Source of the DNA: Hyphomicrobiaceae bacterium
Lineage (GTDB): Bacteria; Pseudomonadota; Alphaproteobacteria; Rhizobiales; Hyphomicrobiaceae
DNA: 5,209 nucleotides
Direction: 5' to 3'
Assembly: GCA_025359005.1 (NCBI GenBank)
Contig: JANYHP010000653.1
Span: 1-5,209, forward strand
Shown here: piece by piece, positions 1 through 4,619 of the stretch
Position numbering within the stretch: position 1 is the first letter of the stretch
How the letters are laid out: each line of letters starts with the position of its first letter
Translations under genes and position numbers: made by a program
Notes under the pieces: generated by a model
What the model saw: only the letters and a program-made list of their open reading frames with translations
The model's database searches: none
What the model was told of the DNA's origin: nothing

Positions 1-480
1 CAATCCGCAATTGAGTTGCTTGCAACTCCGGAGCAAACAGTTGCCGGTATTAGTTCGGTAGCGCAGTCCGGTCTCGGGTTCGCCGATATCGTCAAGAGCA
101 AGATGTCAGCGGTGAGCTCGGCAATTGGCGATCATATCGTAGAAGCTCATGTGAACGCGCTTTCAGCCATGGTCAAGGTCGGTGGCCAAGTGATGCATGC
201 CTTGGGTTTCAGTGGTCGCCCCGCTCCTGGTCAGACGCCGGCACGCATGGCTCAAGCTCTAGAATCGCGTGAACCTACTTCGGGGTCCTCAACATACATG
301 GGGTTCGCAACGTCAGCAGGTGGATCAGCTCAAAAACTGATCAAAGTGGTTGCAATCGGGACTGCTAAGAATGTGGCAGTACCACTTAGTGGCAGATTGT
401 CGGAGCAAACGCCAACGTCTGGCCCTACTGTAACGCCACCACCCCATCTACAGAATGCCAAACCGGTGAGGACATGCTAA
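1..480 (+). CDS. C-terminal part of an unidentified protein (5' end outside window)
   Basis: The frame is open from base 1 to the TAA at 478-480, giving 159 codons. The TTG at 16 is not needed as a start, because the frame continues upstream through it (QSAIE before LLATPEQ), so this is most likely the end of a longer gene. The first ~75 residues are Ala/Val/Gly/Ser-rich and could form amphipathic helices (around SAMVKVGGQVMHALGF). From about residue 80 the chain becomes a polar, Ser/Thr/Pro-rich tail (PTSGPTVTPPPH) of the kind seen at disordered C-termini. No catalytic motif or clear transmembrane helix is visible. A polar tail of this kind would fit the end of a VirB6/TrbL-type mating-pore protein, given the coupling-protein gene nearby, but I cannot recognise the family and this is only a guess. 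By eye its base composition is somewhat less GC-rich than the right-hand genes. It converges on the vapB fragment, and its stop lies at the presumed junction. Confidence 0.55.
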   Translation, partial: QSAIELLATPEQTVAGISSVAQSGLGFADIVKSKMSAVSSAIGDHIVEAHVNALSAMVKVGGQVMHALGFSGRPAPGQTPARMAQALESREPTSGSSTYMGFATSAGGSAQKLIKVVAIGTAKNVAVPLSGRLSEQTPTSGPTVTPPPHLQNAKPVRTC

Positions 481-524
481 TCCTTCCAACGGATGGCGGA
501 CGAGTCGACGACGATCAATCCCAT
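477..524 (-). pseudogene. vapC: vapC toxin remnant: first ~11 codons of a PIN-domain RNase
   Basis: An ATG at 524 overlaps the end of vapB, the usual vapBC arrangement. It reads MGLIVVDSSAI and then diverges to RWKD and a TAG at 479-477. The VVDSSAI segment matches the conserved start of VapC PIN domains, whose first aspartate is a catalytic metal ligand of this endoribonuclease family. The remaining ~110-120 residues, with the other acidic residues, are absent. I read on in the other two minus-strand frames and found no PIN-domain continuation, so this is a deletion or replacement near position 491 rather than a simple frameshift. The product, if made, would be a 15-residue peptide without nuclease activity. 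The break abuts the end of the convergent reading frame that stops at 480. Confidence 0.7.
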
Positions 525-772
525 GCCCAGTGCTCATTGTAGCCAAGGATTTCGTCATCGCTGCGCGTGTCCAGAGTGGGCAGCGCGGTGACGCGCTCGA
601 TGATGGCGCGAACTTTCGCTTCGTCGAACGGACGGCGGCGTGCGATCGTGACGCCGAGAGCTTTGGCGCGCGCCTCCACGGCTTCTTTCACCACGGCGTC
701 GAGCGTCTTGCCGGTCTTAATGGCGACGAGCCGCGCAAGCTCCTCCACTTCGTTCGGGATATGCAAAGTCAT
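515..772 (-). CDS. vapB: VapB-family type II antitoxin, 85 aa (toxin partner lost)
   Basis: Antitoxins of this family bind and neutralise a VapC PIN-domain RNase and repress their own operon. The 85-aa length is normal. Residues 1-40 (MTLHIPNEVEELARL, then GKTLDAVVKEAVEAR) have the beta strand plus two-helix pattern of the VapB / PSK-type DNA-binding domain. The C-terminal LDTRSDDEILGYNEH is the conserved toxin-contacting tail of rhizobial-type VapB proteins. The ATG at 772 follows GAGGAG at a spacing of about 6 bases. The last codons overlap the ATG of a truncated vapC by 10 bases, so the antitoxin is intact but its cognate toxin is gone. It could be inert, could act as an anti-addiction antitoxin against a homologous VapC elsewhere, or could simply be decaying. 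An 8-bp inverted repeat upstream may be its operator. Family call is confident; present function is unknown. Confidence 0.88.
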   Translation of the reverse strand: MTLHIPNEVEELARLVAIKTGKTLDAVVKEAVEARAKALGVTIARRRPFDEAKVRAIIERVTALPTLDTRSDDEILGYNEHWAWD

Positions 773-792
773 GGTTCACTCCTCGGCCGGGA

Positions 793-834
793 CCATATCA
801 CACCCAACAGAAAATCGGTAGTGCCTTGATATGG
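793..834. promoter_or_regulatory. Inverted repeat upstream of vapB, candidate autoregulatory operator
   Basis: CCATATCA at 793-800 and its exact reverse complement TGATATGG at 827-834 lie 21 to 62 bases upstream of the vapB start. The arm centres are 34 bp apart, about three helical turns, so two antitoxin dimers could sit on the same face of the helix. VapB-type proteins are known to repress through such upstream repeats. TATGGT on the minus strand (positions 797-792) could be a -10 element, but I see no good -35 at 16-18 bp, so the promoter itself is not established. The repeat also lies inside a 41-aa minus-strand frame (769-894) which is probably not a gene. Confidence 0.35.
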
Positions 835-893
835 CGTTGTAATCCTTGCCGGTTGCGCGTCAGTCATACCGGTAGTCTGGCTGGCGATAGTCA

Positions 894-974
894 TCAACGG
901 TCCATCGCCGCGCGCAGGGCACAAACATGAGCGCACCGCCTCGTCACAGGCTGCGGTGGATCTGCAGGTTTCAT
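894..974 (-). CDS. Possible 26-aa peptide at the 3' end of the leftward operon
   Basis: An ATG at 974 overlaps the stop of the methyltransferase gene (ATGA). It is preceded by AAGGAGAA at about 6 bases, as good a ribosome binding site as those of the real genes upstream. It encodes MKPADPPQPVTRRCAHVCAL and six further residues, ending at a TGA at 896-894. No family is recognised and the composition (Pro, Arg, Cys) is unremarkable. It may be a genuine micro-gene, or the surviving start of a longer gene cut when the vapB segment arrived next to it. The strong translation signals are the only support; the coding content cannot be judged at this length. A second frame, 894-769 (41 aa), begins in a TGATG overlap with it and ends in an ATGA overlap with vapB, but lacks a convincing ribosome binding site. 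Confidence 0.3.
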   Translation of the reverse strand: MKPADPPQPVTRRCAHVCALRAAMDR

Positions 975-1645
975 GAGGTTCTCCTTTTCTTGTTGTTGTT
1001 GTGAGAAAACTGGCCGCCACGGAACTCCGCAGCAGACAGCCACCAGAAGGCCGAAGGGCCTTTGTGGTTTGGGGTCCAGACCGCCCAGACATAGCGGTGC
1101 TTGGTGAAATACTCGGGTGCCGGACCGTAACGATGTGAAGGCCAGCAGACGATGTCGTCGATGGCATAGAGACGTGCAGGCGGTTTTTCCTTCCACCACT
1201 CGGTGCGGCGGCGATGCGAGAGCGAAGACAGGTTGAGCAGCATGGCAACTGTGCCGCCGGTCTGTGCGGCGAAGCGAAGCGCTTTTTCGGCAAACGCGTC
1301 GGCCAATCCTGCCCCGTAGGGCGGATTGGTGACGATGTGCTTTGCGCGCGGGCGCAGTTCTTTCAGGAAGTCGATGCCGGAAATGCCGAAGCCGTATTCG
1401 ACGAGGTCGGTAGCGACGACTTTGTGTCCTGTATCTGCGAGCACCTTGGCGATCGCGCCTTCTCCGCACGCAGGTTCCCAGATCGATCCCTCGAACTTTT
1501 CGACAGACAGCAGTGCGCGTGTCGCTTCGGGCGGCGTGGGATAGAATTCATTCGGGATGCGGCTCGGATTAATGCGGTTTGCACCACTCGGCGCACTCGC
1601 ATTCCGGCGCGAGCCCGTGCCGATGATGATACTGGAATGCATCAT
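971..1645 (-). CDS. Orphan NPPY-type class I SAM-dependent methyltransferase, 224 aa
   Basis: Probably an amino-directed DNA methyltransferase, with adenine N6 the likeliest target. In order: an entry motif FYPTPPEAT (34-42, typical of plasmid and phage N6-adenine enzymes), the S-adenosylmethionine-binding loop EPACGEGAIA (57-66), an acidic residue at the end of the next strand in VVATDLVEYG (76-85), FGISGIDFL (86-94), and the catalytic NPPY (107-110). Motif I precedes motif IV by about 45 residues. Only ~115 residues follow NPPY and no obvious target-recognition domain is visible, so specificity cannot be inferred. The tail is polar and basic (NNNKKRR), encoded by a four-unit TTG/CAA triplet run at 990-1001. 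The ATG at 1645 has an outstanding ribosome binding site (GGAGGTGAT) and overlaps the upstream stop as ATGA. No restriction enzyme is present nearby. Alternative: a methyltransferase acting on RNA or protein; NPPY makes DNA likelier. Confidence 0.85.
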   Translation of the reverse strand: MMHSSIIIGTGSRRNASAPSGANRINPSRIPNEFYPTPPEATRALLSVEKFEGSIWEPACGEGAIAKVLADTGHKVVATDLVEYGFGISGIDFLKELRPRAKHIVTNPPYGAGLADAFAEKALRFAAQTGGTVAMLLNLSSLSHRRRTEWWKEKPPARLYAIDDIVCWPSHRYGPAPEYFTKHRYVWAVWTPNHKGPSAFWWLSAAEFRGGQFSHNNNKKRRTS

Positions 1646-1968
1646 GGCATCACCTCCCGCAAAAACGGAAAAGCCTCGTCAAGCAGATTGATGATGCGCT
1701 TCGGGAGATAATCACGCGGAGCGTCGTAACCGAGATTGATATCTTCGGGAATGATCTCCTTCCCCTTCTTGGTCCGGATCGAGGTGATTGTGACATTGTG
1801 CATGCCCCAGGGCTCGGTCGTGACCGTATAGCCGCGTTTGCGCAGTGCTTCTGCGACGTGCTCGGTCATGACGATGCCATCGCCATCGCCGAAGCCGAAT
1901 TTGTCAAAAGCTTCTTCCCAAGACCAGGAATGGGGTTCTCCGCAAGTCGGACACGTGGTGATGCTCAT
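1642..1968 (-). CDS. Conserved-looking hypothetical protein with N-terminal CxxC...H motif, 108 aa
   Basis: Family not recognised. I prefer the ATG at 1968 over the GTG at 1983. The ATG overlaps the previous stop as ATGA and has GAGGTG 6 bases upstream, whereas the GTG would give a 19-base overlap. The protein begins MSITTCPTCGEPHSW; Cys6, Cys9 and His13 could be part of a small metal-binding knuckle, though a complete four-ligand site is not obvious. A Gly/Asp-rich turn (FGFGDGDG, 24-31) is followed by a helix (EHVAEALRKRGYTV, 36-49) and beta-like TVTTEPWGMHNVTITSI. The C-terminal half ends in a likely helix (RDYLPKRIINLLDEAFPFL). It is soluble, with no signal peptide. It directly precedes the methyltransferase and is coupled to it, so a shared role such as an accessory or DNA-contacting partner is possible but unproven. 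Confidence 0.75.
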   Translation of the reverse strand: MSITTCPTCGEPHSWSWEEAFDKFGFGDGDGIVMTEHVAEALRKRGYTVTTEPWGMHNVTITSIRTKKGKEIIPEDINLGYDAPRDYLPKRIINLLDEAFPFLREVMP

Positions 1969-2165
1969 GGGCGCACCTCGCACTCGGTTGGGGCCGCATT
2001 CGCGATGGCAACGTCGATCGTGTGCGCCACCGTGTACTTGTCATGCGGCGGACAATCGAACCGGCGACCGGAACGCAGGATCGCGTATCTTGCGAGCTTC
2101 AGAGCCTCGATCAGCGCCGCATAGCGGCGCCTTTCGAGGGTGATGATGGGAGCGGTCCCGGTCAT
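1965..2165 (-). CDS. Small hypothetical protein, 66 aa
   Basis: Family not recognised. The ATG at 2165 overlaps the stop of the preceding 54-aa gene (ATGA) and has GGAGG at 2176-2172, 6 bases upstream. The N-terminal half is basic and helical (LERRRYAALIEALKLARYAILRSG is the span, about residues 10-33), followed by a turn with FDCPPHDKYTVAHTIDVAIANA. No membrane segment or metal site is evident: one Cys and two His occur in the middle, another Cys near the end. The basic helix could contact nucleic acid or a protein partner, but this is speculation. Its stop overlaps the next gene's start by four bases. Confidence 0.65.
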   Translation of the reverse strand: MTGTAPIITLERRRYAALIEALKLARYAILRSGRRFDCPPHDKYTVAHTIDVAIANAAPTECEVRP

Positions 2166-2326
2166 GCGATGCCTCCATTACGGTAGGCATCGAAGTCGAA
2201 ACCGCGGTTAGAACGCGGGTCACCATCGCAGATGACGGTGAGGATTTCGGACGCATCCTCGTCGGTGTCATCGACGAGGAGATAGCGGTCATCCGGATAG
2301 CGGCTGTTGACGTGGGAGTTCAGCAT
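2162..2326 (-). CDS. Very small acidic hypothetical protein, 54 aa
   Basis: This short gene is easily missed. The ATG at 2326 shares its A with the TAA of the preceding gene (TAATG) and is preceded by AGGAGG (2338-2333) at 6 bases, a near-ideal ribosome binding site. It reads MLNSHVNSRYPDDRYLLVDD and continues through an acidic stretch (DDTDEDASEILTVICDGDPRS) to a Gly/Asn-containing end (AYRNGGIA). It is strongly acidic, with about 12 Asp/Glu in 54 residues, and has no membrane segment. Acidic small proteins in this setting can be DNA mimics or partners of basic proteins, but no homology is recognised, so no function is assigned. The stop overlaps the next start as ATGA. Signals at both ends make it a convincing gene despite its length. 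Confidence 0.65.
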   Translation of the reverse strand: MLNSHVNSRYPDDRYLLVDDTDEDASEILTVICDGDPRSNRGFDFDAYRNGGIA

Positions 2327-2562
2327 TAGAAGCCTCCTTCGATGGCTGGCGCATTGGCATCGTCAGCGGTTGCGGCCTCGGCCGCGTCTGGGACACGCAG
2401 CACCAGTTCCGCGCCGTTGAGCGGCAGATAATCGAGTTTGAGGTTGAAGCCCTTGCCGTCCTTATGGGACCAGGCTGCGCCGATTTCTTGCCAGCGGGAT
2501 TTCTCGCCGCGTTTCGTAACCGCATAGGCGCGGTGCGTTGGTTTGTTGGATGGGTTTGTCAT
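2326..2562 (-). CDS. Conserved hypothetical protein of conjugative-element type, 78 aa
   Basis: First gene of the leftward operon. I chose the ATG at 2562 (MTNPSNKPTHRAYAV), which has AAAGG about 8 bases upstream. A GTG at 2637 would add 25 residues of poor composition. The central sequence TKRGEKSRWQEIGAAW, followed by HKDGKGFNLKLDYLPLNG, is a compact beta-rich pattern that I recall from uncharacterised proteins on alphaproteobacterial plasmids and near conjugation genes; its function is not known to me. The C-terminal ~20 residues are a disordered Ala/Asp/Glu-rich tail ending EGGF. The GGAGG encoded by those last codons doubles as the ribosome binding site of the next gene. It is soluble, without signal peptide or metal motif. 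Confidence 0.75.
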   Translation of the reverse strand: MTNPSNKPTHRAYAVTKRGEKSRWQEIGAAWSHKDGKGFNLKLDYLPLNGAELVLRVPDAAEAATADDANAPAIEGGF

Positions 2563-2673
2563 GATGTGACCTTTCTTCTTCGTGCTTCGAGGACCGGAAT
2601 TGGCGACCTCGTTGCCGTTTGTCCATTCACAGCGCACGCATCCCGGTCACACGAGAAAATTGCTGGGGGACCG

Positions 2674-2759
2674 CGAGTTTGTGCTTGAGGGCGGATGCCC
2701 TTGCGACGCCTGGCGCGGGGCCCCCGTGACCTGTCACGGGGCGCGCAAGCACAAAGTCG
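2674..2759. repeat. Nested inverted repeats, candidate oriT
   Basis: The outer arms are CGAGTTTGTGCTTG (2674-2687) and CAAGCACAAAGTCG (2746-2759). They pair over 14 positions with one mismatch, ten of them consecutive. Inside lie a perfect 9-bp palindrome with a 2-base centre (CCCCGTGAC at 2722-2730, GTCACGGGG at 2733-2741) and a small hairpin AGGGC-GGAT-GCCCT (2688-2701). Read on the minus strand, the base of the left arm carries CGCCCTC, which matches the end of the RSF1010/Ti-type nick-region core as I remember it; the rest of that core does not match. Relaxase recognition sites typically pair an inverted repeat with a nearby nick site, and oriT often lies next to coupling-protein genes. 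The alternative is a repressor operator for the divergent genes. No relaxase gene is visible in the window, so oriT remains a hypothesis. Confidence 0.4.
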
Positions 2760-2789
2760 TGGTGGGTCCTGCCATTTTGTCGTTGAAGC

Positions 2790-2823
2790 GCGGCCGCCAT
2801 TAAAGGCGTAAGCCGGCGGCCGC
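2790..2823. repeat. Strong GC-rich hairpin with GTAA loop in coupling-gene leader region
   Basis: GCGGCCGCC (2790-2798) pairs perfectly with GGCGGCCGC (2815-2823). Inside, GGC (2805-2807) pairs with GCC (2812-2814) around the loop GTAA, which in RNA from the + strand would be a GNRA tetraloop. The bases ATTAAA (2799-2804) would bulge out. This gives 12 base pairs in two stacked blocks. There is no T-run after it on either strand, so it is not a standard intrinsic terminator. It may be a leader-RNA structure, a protein-binding site or part of the transfer origin. Confidence 0.5.
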
Positions 2824-3026
2824 TGCGTCCGCCCTGGATGCGGCGGTGTGAGACAAGCAAGGCAACATCAGAGGTCGCAAAAGACGGACATCGGCATCGG
2901 AGAAGAATGGGTGGGAGCAGCGACGAAACTGTCACAACGAAGTAAACGCTAGCATCTAGCCTGCGTGCGGTTTGCGGCAGCGGAAGCCAGATGGCTGGTG
3001 CGACGGGCTGACGAAGGAGAAGGCTG

Positions 3027-4493
3027 ATGAGTGAATTCGAAGACCTGCTGCAAAAGGCGCTGCTGCGCGGCGTTGCCGGGCAGCCGAGCGCGCTCGTCGA
3101 TGCCATGTGGCTCGAGCCGGCAAAGCTCACCGGACCCGAATGGCAGTATCGCAATGCGGCAGAACAGATCGGCGGACTCGTACTCGGCTACCGCGATGGC
3201 CGCGGGGTCGGATCGCTCGACAACCGGCATGTGTTGACCGTCGCCGGTTCGCGCGGCGGCAAAGGCGTCTCCCTCATCGTGCCCAATCTGCTGCTCTACG
3301 ACGGCTCGGTGCTGGCCATCGACCCCAAGGGCGAACTCGCGCGCATCACCGCACGGGCGCGGCGGCAGAAGGGTCAGAAAGTGGTGGTGCTCGACCCGTT
3401 CAAGGAAAGCGGCGCTACGCCGTCAGGCCAGTTCAACCCGCTGGACGAGCTCGATGCCACGCATCCCAATGTGAAAGACGATGCTGCGCTGATCGCGGAC
3501 GCGCTGATCATCAGCAATGATCGCGACCCACATTGGACGGATAGTGCGCGCATCCTTATCAAGGCGCTTATTCTCTACACGTTGACACTGCCGGAGGGTG
3601 AGCGTCACCTGATCACCGTGTGGAAGCTGCTGGCCGGCACGCACCCTGCCGTGGTGCGGGTGGCGACAAAAGCGGAGGTCAGCAAGCGAGCGGCGCTATT
3701 CAGGCTGATGCAGAACTGCACGGGCGTATTCGACGATGCGGTTTCCGGGGCTGGTTCCAATTTTGGTCAGATGGCGGACCGCGAGTTGGCTTCGGTGTTC
3801 TCGACGGCGCTAACCCAGCTGGAATTCCTCGACAGCAATGCCATGGCCGATGTGCTGCAAGGTAGTGACCTGAAACTGTCCGAGCTCAAATCGCAAAAAG
3901 TAACGCTTTACCTGTGCCTCCCCGCTACGCGCATGGGCACACATGCGCGCTGGCTACGCGTCATCATCAACCTGGCGCTAGTTGCGTTCGAACGGACGAA
4001 GGTGCCGGTCGATATTCCGGCGCTGATGGTGCTCGATGAATTCGCGGTGCTTGGCCACATGAAATCCATCGAGGTTGCGGCCGGGTTGATGGCGGGCTTT
4101 GGCGTCAAGCTATGGGTGGTCCTGCAGGACGTGACGCAGATCAAGCGGCTCTACAAAGAGAGCTGGGAGACATTCATCGGCAATGCCGGCGTGACGACGG
4201 CGTGGTCGAATTCCGATAAGTCGACGCTGGACTATCTGTCGGAAAAGCTCGGCCAGACCGGCGTGCGGTTGCAGCACTCCAACGACATCACGCCGCATCA
4301 GCGTCTCAGCGGAGCGCGCGGTCAGCGCGAAGAGCTGCGTGTGCAGCGGCTTGCAGCGTCCCACGAGCTCGAGCAAATGCTGGAACGCGGCAAGCGGCGC
4401 ATCCTAGTAATAGCTGCTGGACAACCCCCAGTCATCCTGCAGCGGGCGCTCTATTACGAGGATCCGCACTTCGCCGGCATGTTCGACCGGTAG
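3027..4493 (+). CDS. virD4: VirD4/TraG-type conjugative coupling ATPase lacking the N-terminal membrane anchor, 488 aa
   Basis: Type IV coupling proteins are hexameric ATPases that hand the relaxase-DNA complex to the secretion channel. Motifs in order: Walker A AGSRGGKGVS (73-82; its first Gly is replaced by Ala relative to GPTRSGKG), then IVPNLL (84-89), IDPKGE (98-103), VLDPF (121-125), FNPLD (136-140), Walker B LDEFAVLGHM (336-345), the sensor LQDVTQIKRLY (366-376), GNAG (385-388), and the family's typical end AAGQPPVIL...YYEDPHFAGMFD (463-487). The ATG at 3027 has AAGGAGA six bases upstream, and an in-frame TGA at 3009-3011 rules out an N-terminal extension. VirD4 relatives are usually 600-700 aa with two membrane helices before the ATPase core; here no hydrophobic helix precedes Walker A, so the protein should be cytosolic or recruited by a partner. 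It stands alone downstream of the central intergenic region, with no VirB/Trb genes adjacent on the same strand. Confidence 0.93.
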   Translation: MSEFEDLLQKALLRGVAGQPSALVDAMWLEPAKLTGPEWQYRNAAEQIGGLVLGYRDGRGVGSLDNRHVLTVAGSRGGKGVSLIVPNLLLYDGSVLAIDPKGELARITARARRQKGQKVVVLDPFKESGATPSGQFNPLDELDATHPNVKDDAALIADALIISNDRDPHWTDSARILIKALILYTLTLPEGERHLITVWKLLAGTHPAVVRVATKAEVSKRAALFRLMQNCTGVFDDAVSGAGSNFGQMADRELASVFSTALTQLEFLDSNAMADVLQGSDLKLSELKSQKVTLYLCLPATRMGTHARWLRVIINLALVAFERTKVPVDIPALMVLDEFAVLGHMKSIEVAAGLMAGFGVKLWVVLQDVTQIKRLYKESWETFIGNAGVTTAWSNSDKSTLDYLSEKLGQTGVRLQHSNDITPHQRLSGARGQREELRVQRLAASHELEQMLERGKRRILVIAAGQPPVILQRALYYEDPHFAGMFDR

Positions 4494-4506
4494 CGGGATA
4501 GGTCGT

Positions 4507-4536
4507 CGGGGCTGCGCTTATGCGGCGCATTCCCCG
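4507..4536 (+). terminator. Weak hairpin after the coupling-protein gene
   Basis: CGGGG (4507-4511) and GCGC (4514-4517) pair with GCGC (4525-4528) and CCCCG (4532-4536), separated by a small 2x3 internal loop and a 7-base apical loop. It starts 13 bases after the stop at 4491-4493, a suitable place to end transcription. No T-run follows, so intrinsic termination is doubtful and it may only stabilise the 3' end. From here to the promoter at 4620 nothing else is seen except a 15-codon frame (4553-4600) with no identity. Confidence 0.25.
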
Positions 4537-4619
4537 CACGTGGTGGGCGGCAATGAGCGACGAGCATCAGCGCCTGCTGCGCAACGCCAGCGTTTGCTGA
4601 GCTTCCGGAAACTCTGCTC

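Larger units (their letters stand above)
2563..3026. other. 464-bp non-coding divergent intergenic region, possible origin of transfer / control region
   Basis: No reading frame here has both a plausible start with ribosome binding site and sensible composition; longer frames crossing it on the minus strand overlap the coupling-protein gene and are shadows. It separates the leftward operon (start 2562) from the rightward coupling-protein gene (start 3027), so it should hold promoters for both, although I find no convincing -35/-10 pair in either direction. It carries three inverted-repeat structures: a nested one at 2674-2759, a strong hairpin at 2790-2823, and a small one at 2829-2846 (CCGCC/GGCGG, 8-base loop). 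An 11-bp motif, AGGGCGGATGC at 2688-2698, recurs inverted at 2835-2825 with one mismatch. The stretch from about 2850 to 3008 shows nothing definite. Confidence 0.6.

Noticed and set aside
989..1003. Four-unit TTG triplet run as a possible phase-variable repeat
   Set aside because: Triplet units keep the frame and four copies are too few to suggest slippage; it merely encodes the Asn-rich end of the methyltransferase and precedes a ribosome binding site.
769..1293. 174-aa minus-strand frame overlapping the methyltransferase
   Set aside because: It is another frame of the methyltransferase gene and has no motif; only its last 41 codons are considered separately, as a weak micro-ORF.
2627..3154. 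175-aa minus-strand reading frame across the intergenic region and the start of virD4
   Set aside because: It overlaps the well-supported start of the coupling gene, covers the inverted repeats and has low-complexity Ser/Arg/Leu-rich translation without a family; it is a GC-rich shadow.
3107..3520. Arg/Ala-rich 137-aa frame inside virD4
   Set aside because: Typical frame-shifted translation of GC-rich coding DNA; the virD4 frame carries all the conserved motifs.
4553..4600. 15-codon frame MSDEHQRLLRNASVC between virD4 and the toxin promoter
   Set aside because: No ribosome binding site, no recognised family and too short; it could be a relic but cannot be supported.
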